NCBI GenBank assembly: GCA_947474875.1
Contig: CANJKY010000276.1
Location: 1 to 5,904 of the forward strand
DNA: 5,904 nt
Reading direction: 5' to 3'
From: Gemmataceae bacterium
Lineage (GTDB): Bacteria; Planctomycetota; Planctomycetia; Gemmatales; Gemmataceae
Shown here: positions 1 to 5,904 of the stretch, one piece after another
Numbering within the stretch: position 1 is the stretch's first letter
How the letters are laid out: every line of letters starts with the position of its first letter
Translations under genes and position numbers: made by a program
Notes under the pieces: model-generated
Seen by the model: only the letters and a program-made list of their open reading frames with translations
Database searches by the model: none
What the model was told of the DNA's origin: nothing

Positions 1-24
1 ACCCCCCGGCCCCCTCCCCGAACC

Positions 25-37
25 GGAGAAAGGGAGA
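25..37 (+). promoter_or_regulatory. Purine-rich tract, possible ribosome binding site
   Basis: GGAGAAAGGGAG contains two Shine-Dalgarno-like cores, GGAG at 25-28 and GGGAG at 33-37. The nearer core ends 21 nt before the GTG at 59, which is too far for a normal site unless the palindrome folds and shortens the distance. It therefore does not settle the start of the first gene. Confidence 0.3.
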
Positions 38-38
38 A

Positions 39-66
39 AAGCCCACGGACGGCCGTCCGTGGGCTT
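39..66. repeat. Perfect 28-nt palindrome over the first start codon
   Basis: Two 14-nt arms, AAGCCCACGGACGG (39-52) and its exact reverse complement (53-66), meet with no spacer. In RNA it would fold into a very stable hairpin with a GGCC loop. It covers the proposed GTG start at 59-61. Read on the minus strand, the stem is followed by a T/C-rich tract (complement of 25-40), so it could act as a terminator in that direction; on the plus strand only two T residues follow. It could also be a dispersed intergenic repeat or a protein binding site. Confidence 0.8.
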
Positions 67-1593
67 GGAACTGGTGCTTACCCTTCTCCTGCTCCTCCCC
101 GCCTCGGCCGTCGCCCAGCAGCAAGACAAGCAGCCGTTCACGCTCCCGCGGGCAGACGGCGGCACACAATTGTTCCGCGGGCTGCTCGACTTCCACAAGA
201 TCCAGCCGGAGACGCTCGAGAACACCCTGAAGCCGGGGTACGACTTCTCGAAGCTGATCGTCATCACGCTCGACCACCCCGGACACCAGAACGCGTTGCG
301 GGCGAAGCGGTTCGCGCTCGCCAATGGCGGAGCAGTACTGATCGCATCAAGCAACGAACTCGACCTGGTTCAACTTCTGGGCCTACAGCATGTTGCTCAG
401 GCGAGAATCACCGGCGACCAGATCGGCTTCCGCACCTCGCAGCCGGGGCAACTGTTGCAATGGGTGAGTCGCGGGACGGTGAAGGCGAAGGAGCCGAGCG
501 GGGTGTTCGACCGGGGGATGGACATCGCCGGGCGGGACCGGCCCGAGTTGACCCTGTTCGGGGGGTATCAGAACGTCGAGGTCAACACGCCCAGCCGCCT
601 GAGCATCGCGGCCAACAGCCGCCCGCCGCAGTTGGCACGGGACATCGCCGTGCTTCCGGCAAACGCGGTTCACACCGCCAACGCCGAGTCCATGTCCGAC
701 TCGGTGTTTGCCGCCGCCGGGGTGGGCGACGCCAGGAACCCGTTCCGGTGCGTGGCCGTCGCCGACACCGACATCTTCTCCAACATGCTCCTATACGCTT
801 CGGGCAGGGTCCAGAACCCGAACGATAACCTGAAGTTCGCCAACAACCTCGTGCAGTGGCTGAAAGGACCGCAGGGCCGCACGCACTGCCTGTTCATCGA
901 AAACGGACGGGTGATCGACAAGTTCGACGAGGTGAAGTACGCCGCCCTCACCGGGCCGAACGCGCCAATGCCGCCGGTGCCCACCATCGACCCGTTCGAC
1001 CCGCAGTTCCAGCAGCGGGTGACGGATTTCGCCAACGACGGCGTCGCCCGGGTGCAGGACGACGACCGGCTGGTCGGGCCGCTCACCGACACCCCCCAGA
1101 AGAAGGCGGTCGTGTACGCCGCGCTGGCGGTCGTCGTGGCCGTCATCGCGTACCTGCTGCTGCGGTTCCGCTCGCTCGCCGGCCGGTTCCGCGCCGTGTT
1201 CCGCCCGCTGCCCAAAGACCCGCACATGCTCGGCCCGGACGCGGCCGTCGGGTCGCTCGAACACCGCCGGCTGGAACTGCTGCGAAGCGGCAACTACGCC
1301 GCCCCGGTGCGGAGCTACGTCCGCCAACTGTTCGAGGACCGCGGGCTGCCGCCGGGGTACGATCACCCTAAACTGCCGCCGATCGATTTCGACGTGCGGA
1401 ACCCGGACTACCTCCGCCGCTCGGTCCGCACGCTGTGGGCCGAGGTGCAGTCCGCCGCCCCGGTCAACTACGGGCGGTGGAAGGAGTTGGAGCCGATGCT
1501 CGCGGCGTTGCGGGCGGCGGCCGACGACGACCGCTGGCGGTTCGCCCCCGGCGAGTACCGCTGGCGGTTCGCCCCCGGCGACGAAGGAGACGC

Positions 1594-1597
<4 letters not shown>
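59..1597 (+). CDS. DUF4350-type membrane-anchored protein
   Basis: Probable envelope protein of 512 residues; biochemical role unknown. Residues 3-19 form a hydrophobic leader ending in AVA, followed by QQQ, which looks like a cleavable signal peptide, although it lacks the usual N-terminal positive charges. Residues about 27-98 match the DUF4350 style: a predicted strand (IVITLDH, 67-73) followed by a helix and a GGAVLIAS turn-strand. Residues 232-268 (VAVADTDIFSN, then FANNLVQWL) resemble the 'D-x-D-x-x-x-N ... N-L-V-x-W-L' signature of DUF4350 and GldG-like/ABC-auxiliary proteins. One membrane helix lies at about 351-368, followed by a basic stretch and a cytoplasmic tail of about 140 residues ending in a duplicated WRFAPG motif. 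The stop overlaps the MoxR start, so the two are probably translationally coupled. Being first in a MoxR-DUF58 cluster fits the known neighbourhood of DUF4350 genes. The GTG start is uncertain: the best purine tract is about 21 nt away, and the frame stays open to the window edge without another ATG, GTG or TTG. Confidence 0.83.
1530..1581 (+). repeat. 27-bp tandem duplication at the end of the DUF4350 gene
   Basis: Twenty-five identical bases occur at 1530-1554 and again at 1557-1581, a period of 27 bp. This duplicates nine codons, so the protein ends with DRWRFAPGE followed by YRWRFAPGD. The reading frame is kept. Complete identity at third positions points to a recent duplication or active slippage. 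The second copy ends 2 nt before the MoxR ribosome binding site. Confidence 0.95.
1584..1589 (+). promoter_or_regulatory. Ribosome binding site of the MoxR gene
   Basis: AAGGAG lies 4 nt before the ATG at 1594, inside the last codons of the DUF4350 gene. It decides the MoxR start over the in-frame upstream GTG at 1435. Confidence 0.75.
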
Positions 1598-2619
<1,022 letters not shown>

Positions 2620-2620
2620 C

Positions 2621-2645
2621 GCCCCTCTCCCCTGGGGAGAGGGGC
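2621..2645. repeat. Perfect palindrome filling the MoxR-DUF58 spacer
   Basis: Arms GCCCCTCTCCCC (2621-2632) and GGGGAGAGGGGC (2634-2645) are exact reverse complements around a single T. They occupy 25 of the 27 bases between the MoxR stop and the DUF58 start. The right arm is the ribosome binding site of the DUF58 gene. No T-run follows, so it is not a classical terminator. It may be a dispersed intergenic repeat, an RNA processing or stability hairpin, or a translation control element. Confidence 0.9.
2634..2644 (+). promoter_or_regulatory. Ribosome binding site of the DUF58 gene, inside a hairpin
   Basis: GGGGAGAGGGG holds two possible cores: GGGGAG, ending 7 nt before the ATG at 2647, and GAGGGG, ending 2 nt before it. 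The whole site pairs with 2622-2632, so a folded mRNA would hide it from the ribosome. Ribosomes finishing MoxR, whose stop is at 2617-2619, would reach into the hairpin and could open it. Confidence 0.65.
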
Positions 2646-2646
2646 C

Positions 2647-4605
2647 ATGCTCACATCTCGCGGCTTCTGGTTCCTGCTCGGCGTCGGGGCGGTCGCCTTC
2701 TGGGCGGTGCCGGCGCTGTCGTACAGCGCCCCGGCGACCGCCCTCCTCGCGCTCTCGCTCCTGCTGTGGTTCCTGTTCGAGTGGGGGCTGTTCCTGGCCC
2801 GCGCCAACGCCGCCGCCGGCCGCATCAGCGTCGAGCGACATATCCTCCAAGGCGGCCGTGAGCAGCCGAACCTGTGGGCCAACCTGGACGGGGTGGTCCG
2901 GGTGACCATCGCCCTCAAGCCGGGGGCGTGGCGGCTGCCGTTCGTCGCCGTCGCGGACAAGCTGCCGGCCGGCCAACTGGTGATGAGCGGCACCCGCCGG
3001 GCGGTCGGCGGGATCACGCACGCCCGGCCGATGACGCTGGAGTACACCCTGCACCCGGTGGCCCCCGGCGTGCTGCGGTTCGAGGGCGTGGAACTGCGGA
3101 TGGCCGACCTGTGCGGGCTGTTCTACCGCCGCGTGTTCCTGCGGCTGCCGACCGAGTATCTGGTGCTGCCGACGCTGGCCGACGACGAATCCAGCCGGCG
3201 GGCGGTGAAGCGGCAGAACGCCCTGCCCCCGCCGGGCATCCACCGGCTGAAGCGGGCCGGCGGCGGCACCGAACTGCACGACCTGCGGGAGTACATCCCC
3301 GGCGACCCGCCGAAGATGATCGCGTGGAAGGCGTCCGCCCGGCGGGAGGTGCTGATTACGAAGGAGTACGAGAACGACGTGCCGGTGCGGTGCGTGCTGT
3401 TTCTGGACGCGAGCAACGGCATGCGGCTGGGCGACCCCGGCAACACCAACCTGGCGCGGGCGGCGGGCATCGGGGCGGCGGTGGCGCAGGCGGCGGCGGC
3501 TACCCGCGACATCGTCGGGCTGACCGTGTTCGACGAGACGGCCACGACGGTGATGAAGCCGGCCCGCACCCGCATCCACGGCATGCAGATGCTCCGCACG
3601 TTCGCCGAGACCGCCGGCCGCCAGCCGGAGGTGGGCAGCACCGACCCCGTTGCCCTTCAGACCTACGCCCACTCGCTGGCCGTCGAGCAGTACCCGGAGT
3701 TGCTGGAGAAGCGGGTGAACTCGCGGCCACTCGGCCTGTTCTGGCTGCCGCTCATGGACTCGCGGGCGCGGTGGCTGCTGCTGCTGCCGGCCCTGTTCTA
3801 CCTGTTCGTGGTGTTCGGCGGCGGGTTCAACCTGATGGTGGAGATCACCCGCAACATCGTCCGCCCGCGGCACCCGTCCGATCTGTTCGTGTTCATCCCG
3901 GTCGGTTTACTGCTGCTGCTCCTGCCGGTGTGGATGACCGGCGTGAGCTGGTTCCTGTTCGGCATCCGCGGGTTCTTCGGAAAGCGGGCGAAGGACCTGG
4001 CCGTGCGGAAGCAGTTGGCCGCCGTGTTCGCCGGGCTGGATTCGGACACCCCGGCGGCGGTCGAGCGGTACATTCACGACGACGACTTCTTCGTCGCCCG
4101 CGCCAACCGGTTCCTGGCCGCCCACCACACCCTGCCGCCGGTCGCCCTGTACGACGAGGCCGGCAAATACCGGTTCCGCGGGGAGGCGAAGTTGACGGTG
4201 CTGGCCGACGCCCTGGTGCGGTCGGTCGGGGTGGCCCGCGATAACGAGCTGTACGTGATCCTGGCCGACGTGGTGGAACTGGCAGCCGACCTGGACCCGC
4301 TGCTGCGGGCGGTACGGGCGGCGTGCGGACGGCACCACCAGGTGCTGGTGCTGCTGCCGTGGCCGGACGACATGCCCCCGCCGCGGGACAGGCGGGCCGA
4401 GCGGCAGGACGGCAAGCGGCGGAAGGTGTCCATCGGCCGGCTGATCGAGGACGCGCTGGTGGCCGACTACCACCGCAAGTTCGACACCGTGCGGACGGCG
4501 CTGGTGCGGGCCGGGGCGTCGGTCATCCGGTTCAACCAGGACGACCCGGTGCAGTTGGTGCTCCAGCGGATGGAACAACTCCGCGGCGGGAGGATCCGCC
4601 GATGA
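2647..4605 (+). CDS. DUF58 domain membrane protein with internal transmembrane insertion
   Basis: 652-residue membrane protein, clearly longer than the 300-450 residues common for DUF58 proteins. Two N-terminal membrane helices (about 7-25 and 29-50) are followed by a beta-rich region (about 55-180). The DUF58 signature is at 205-239: GGTELHDLREYIPGD, IAWKASARREVLITKE. Next comes the first half of a von Willebrand A-like fold: strand VRCVLFLDASNG (249-258) and strand IVGLTVF (289-295). The rest of the fold seems to resume only at ELYVILAD (534-541) and HQVLVLLPW (564-572), ending with GASVIRF. The intervening roughly 200 residues hold hydrophobic segments at about 376-397 and 413-439 plus a basic, helical region. 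The metal-site motif reads D254-x-S256-x-G258 instead of the usual DxSxS, so metal binding may be altered. DUF58 proteins are usual partners of MoxR ATPases; the exact role is unknown. ATG 2647 is the only ATG/GTG/TTG start between the in-frame TAA at 2617 and the domain; it follows a GGGGAGAGGGG ribosome binding site. Confidence 0.93.
   Translation: MLTSRGFWFLLGVGAVAFWAVPALSYSAPATALLALSLLLWFLFEWGLFLARANAAAGRISVERHILQGGREQPNLWANLDGVVRVTIALKPGAWRLPFVAVADKLPAGQLVMSGTRRAVGGITHARPMTLEYTLHPVAPGVLRFEGVELRMADLCGLFYRRVFLRLPTEYLVLPTLADDESSRRAVKRQNALPPPGIHRLKRAGGGTELHDLREYIPGDPPKMIAWKASARREVLITKEYENDVPVRCVLFLDASNGMRLGDPGNTNLARAAGIGAAVAQAAAATRDIVGLTVFDETATTVMKPARTRIHGMQMLRTFAETAGRQPEVGSTDPVALQTYAHSLAVEQYPELLEKRVNSRPLGLFWLPLMDSRARWLLLLPALFYLFVVFGGGFNLMVEITRNIVRPRHPSDLFVFIPVGLLLLLLPVWMTGVSWFLFGIRGFFGKRAKDLAVRKQLAAVFAGLDSDTPAAVERYIHDDDFFVARANRFLAAHHTLPPVALYDEAGKYRFRGEAKLTVLADALVRSVGVARDNELYVILADVVELAADLDPLLRAVRAACGRHHQVLVLLPWPDDMPPPRDRRAERQDGKRRKVSIGRLIEDALVADYHRKFDTVRTALVRAGASVIRFNQDDPVQLVLQRMEQLRGGRIRR
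4588..4593 (+). promoter_or_regulatory. Ribosome binding site of the polytopic membrane protein gene
   Basis: GGGAGG lies 8 nt before the ATG at 4602, within the last codons of the DUF58 gene. Together with the ATGA overlap it supports this start. Confidence 0.7.
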
Positions 4606-5579
4606 GTTCCGCCCCCGCCAGCCCGTCGCCTGCCGTCGAGCCGAAGATGCCGTCCGACTTCCCGTTCCTGGACGTGGTCCGTAACCCGGCCGCCCGCACC
4701 TACGCGCTGGTGGCCGCGGGCGGGCTGCTGGCGACCGCCACCCTGCTGTACCTGTTCTACTTCAGCATGTTCGGGGCCGCGGCGGTGCTGGTGATCGGCG
4801 TGTGCGGCATCCTGTTCCGCTGGGCGGCCGCCCCGGTGCTGTTCGTCGTCGTGTCGGCGTACAGCCTGCGGTTCCCGCTCGGGTTGCCGTTCGTGGACGG
4901 CGGGGTGTCCGGCATCAGCCTGATCCCGGGCAGCCACTTCGCGCTGGCCGACCTGCTGTTCGTGGCCGCGGCTCTCGTCCACCTGATCGGCCTGTACCGG
5001 TACCTGTCCGCCGCGCACGCCGGGCTGCCGTTCGAGGCCCCGCCGCCGTTCGTCAAGCCGGGGGCGAAGCCGACGGTGCGGCCGGCCGAGCCGATCGCCG
5101 ACCCGGAGCTGTGGAAGCTGTTCGCCCGCGCGGCCGCGTTCGTGGTCGCCGGGCAGGTGCTGTGGCTGCTGGTGACGGAGCTAAAGCTCGACTTCCGCCG
5201 CGACTTCCCGATCACCGTCCACGACAGCACGTGGTCGCGGTACGGGCCGGGGGTGTGGATGCTCAACTGGCTCAGTCGGTCGCTGCTGACGGTGCTGGCG
5301 TTCGCCGTCCTGGGCGGGTTGCTGGCGTTCGTCATGTGGTACTGGCGGCTGGCCGGCATGAGCCGGGACGAGGGGCGGGTGGCGACACTCGACACCCGCT
5401 GGGCCGGCCTGCGGCGGGACGTGAACCGGCCGGAGGCGTGGCGGGGGTGGGTGAAGAAGAAGGCGGCCGGGAAGCTGCCGAAGACGGGGTTCGGCACCTA
5501 CTTCCTGGTGTTCGGCGTGCCGGTGCTGATGCTGCTGTTCGCGGTGGTGGTGATCGGGTGCGCCGGCGGGTTCCGGTAG
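4602..5579 (+). CDS. Polytopic membrane protein of unknown function
   Basis: 325-residue integral membrane protein; I do not recognise the family. After a Ser/Pro/Ala-rich N-terminus (1-30), hydrophobic segments occur at about 34-53, 56-72, 74-90, 113-133, 174-194, 226-250 and 300-322, giving about seven membrane helices. A Pro-rich loop (about 141-165, with APPPFVKPGAKPTVRPAEP) separates helices 4 and 5. A polar loop with KLDFRRDFPITVHDSTW follows helix 5, and a basic segment of about 45 residues (RDEGRV to KKKAAGKLPK) precedes the last helix. No catalytic motif, transglutaminase Cys-His-Asp arrangement or transporter signature was found. ATG 4602 was chosen because it overlaps the DUF58 stop (ATGA) and follows GGGAGG (4588-4593) by 8 nt; the frame is open upstream, but only inside the DUF58 gene. 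Tight coupling suggests it is made together with, and perhaps binds, the DUF58 protein. It could be a structural subunit of a MoxR-dependent membrane complex, but that is inference from position only. Confidence 0.85.
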   Translation: MSSAPASPSPAVEPKMPSDFPFLDVVRNPAARTYALVAAGGLLATATLLYLFYFSMFGAAAVLVIGVCGILFRWAAAPVLFVVVSAYSLRFPLGLPFVDGGVSGISLIPGSHFALADLLFVAAALVHLIGLYRYLSAAHAGLPFEAPPPFVKPGAKPTVRPAEPIADPELWKLFARAAAFVVAGQVLWLLVTELKLDFRRDFPITVHDSTWSRYGPGVWMLNWLSRSLLTVLAFAVLGGLLAFVMWYWRLAGMSRDEGRVATLDTRWAGLRRDVNRPEAWRGWVKKKAAGKLPKTGFGTYFLVFGVPVLMLLFAVVVIGCAGGFR

Positions 5580-5587
5580 TCGGGCAT

Positions 5588-5606
5588 CACCGGCGGGCCG
5601 CCGGTG
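5588..5606. repeat. Palindrome in the 47-nt spacer before the last gene
   Basis: CACCGGCGG (5588-5596) and CCGCCGGTG (5598-5606) are exact reverse complements around one G. It begins 8 nt after the stop of the preceding gene. No T-run follows, so termination is uncertain; it may be a weak attenuator or an mRNA stability hairpin. In DNA this GC-rich, a 9-bp palindrome is only moderately improbable by chance. Confidence 0.6.
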
Positions 5607-5615
5607 CCACGAAAT

Positions 5616-5621
5616 GAGGGG
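5616..5621 (+). promoter_or_regulatory. Ribosome binding site of the small membrane protein gene
   Basis: GAGGGG lies 5 nt before the ATG at 5627. This favours 5627 over the ATG at 5614, which is in another frame and has no comparable site. Confidence 0.65.
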
Positions 5622-5626
5622 TTCCC

Positions 5627-5904
5627 ATGACCGCGTGGCTGCGAGAGATCGCCGGGTGGGTGCTGCTCGGCACCGGGCTGGCGATGTTCGGCATGTGCTA
5701 CACCGTGTTCCTGCTGAACAAGCGGGTGGTGGAGGCGGTGCTGTTCGGGTTCGCCGGGCTGGCCGTGTTCCGCGGCGGGCTGCAACTGCTGAAGGTGGCG
5801 ATGGCCGCCCGCGCCGCGTCCGACATCCGTCGCGAACTGGCCGCCACCGCCGCCCCGGTGCGGAAGGTGCGTCCGCAACTCGGGAGCCAGCAGCCGGCCG
5901 GCCG
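5627..5904 (+). CDS. Small membrane protein, 3' end outside window
   Basis: Reading frame open to the window end: 92 complete codons and no stop, so the true length is unknown. The product begins MTAWLREIAGW. It has one clear hydrophobic segment at about 8-30 and a second at about 34-48, running into an amphipathic stretch (GGLQLLKVAMAARAA). A charged, Arg-rich tail starts at about residue 62 (SDIRRELAATAAPVRKVRP). A short basic turn (NKR, 31-33) lies between the two hydrophobic segments. No domain is recognised. The ATG has GAGGGG (5616-5621) 5 nt upstream, a good ribosome binding site, and third codon positions are strongly G/C, as in the genes before it. It lies 47 nt after the preceding stop on the same strand and probably belongs to the same transcript, though the palindrome between them could reduce read-through. 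Confidence 0.72.
   Translation, partial: MTAWLREIAGWVLLGTGLAMFGMCYTVFLLNKRVVEAVLFGFAGLAVFRGGLQLLKVAMAARAASDIRRELAATAAPVRKVRPQLGSQQPAG

Noticed and set aside
1435..1593. Upstream GTG extension of the MoxR gene
   Set aside because: This stretch lies inside the DUF4350 gene and reads as Arg/Gly-rich sequence unlike any MoxR N-terminus; ATG 1594 has a good ribosome binding site and the ATGA overlap.
2621..2645. Rho-independent terminator between the MoxR and DUF58 genes
   Set aside because: The stem is perfect, but no T-run follows it on the plus strand and the next start codon comes 2 nt later, so a plain terminator is unlikely.
2874..4244. Long plus-strand open frame inside the DUF58 gene
   Set aside because: The translation is Arg/Gly/Pro/Ala-rich and repetitive, typical of an out-of-frame reading of high-GC DNA; the DUF58 frame accounts for the region.
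4323..4601. Upstream ATG extension of the polytopic membrane protein
   Set aside because: It overlaps the conserved end of the DUF58 protein, reads as Ala/Gly/Arg-rich sequence, and ATG 4602 has a proper ribosome binding site.
3511..4605. Frameshift or gene fusion explaining the unusual length of the DUF58 protein
   Set aside because: The frame is uninterrupted, third-position G/C bias stays strong throughout, and the C-terminal strands look like the missing half of the same fold, so an insertion fits better than a fusion or sequencing error.
5614..5629. ATG at 5614 as start of the last gene
   Set aside because: It is in a different frame from the hydrophobic, GC3-biased product and lacks a ribosome binding site; the GAGGGG that follows it serves ATG 5627.

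Overview
The window is high-GC bacterial DNA (roughly 68-70 % GC by eye). It carries one tightly packed plus-strand gene cluster and nothing convincing on the minus strand. The GC content, the strong G/C preference at third codon positions and the gene order (DUF4350-type protein, MoxR ATPase, DUF58 protein, extra membrane proteins) suggest a planctomycete, possibly of the Gemmata group. That assignment is an inference from style and gene content; there is no marker gene to prove it.

Layout: 1-58 is a short leader or the end of upstream sequence, with a purine-rich tract and a perfect 28-nt palindrome (39-66). 59-1597 encodes a DUF4350-type protein with a signal peptide and one internal membrane segment. 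1594-2619 encodes a MoxR-family AAA+ ATPase and overlaps the previous gene by ATGA. 2620-2646 is a 27-nt spacer made almost entirely of a perfect palindrome that contains the next ribosome binding site. 2647-4605 encodes a DUF58 protein with an unusual membrane-containing insertion. 4602-5579 encodes an unrecognised polytopic membrane protein, again with an ATGA overlap. 5580-5626 is a 47-nt spacer with a smaller palindrome. 5627-5904 is the start of a small membrane protein that runs off the window end.

How the genes may work together: MoxR ATPases are commonly encoded beside DUF58/von Willebrand A-like proteins and are thought to act as chaperone-like remodelers that assemble or activate partner complexes. 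Here a MoxR gene sits between a DUF4350-type membrane protein and a DUF58 membrane protein, and two further membrane proteins follow. The simplest model is an ATP-driven cytoplasmic MoxR ring acting on a membrane complex built from the other products. The substrate is unknown, and nothing in the window identifies it.

The most notable points are the split DUF58 fold, the palindromes at the non-overlapping gene junctions, and a recent-looking 27-bp tandem duplication at the end of the first gene. No tRNA, rRNA, CRISPR array, insertion sequence or complete Rho-independent terminator was seen. No promoter could be identified; the first gene's promoter may lie left of the window.
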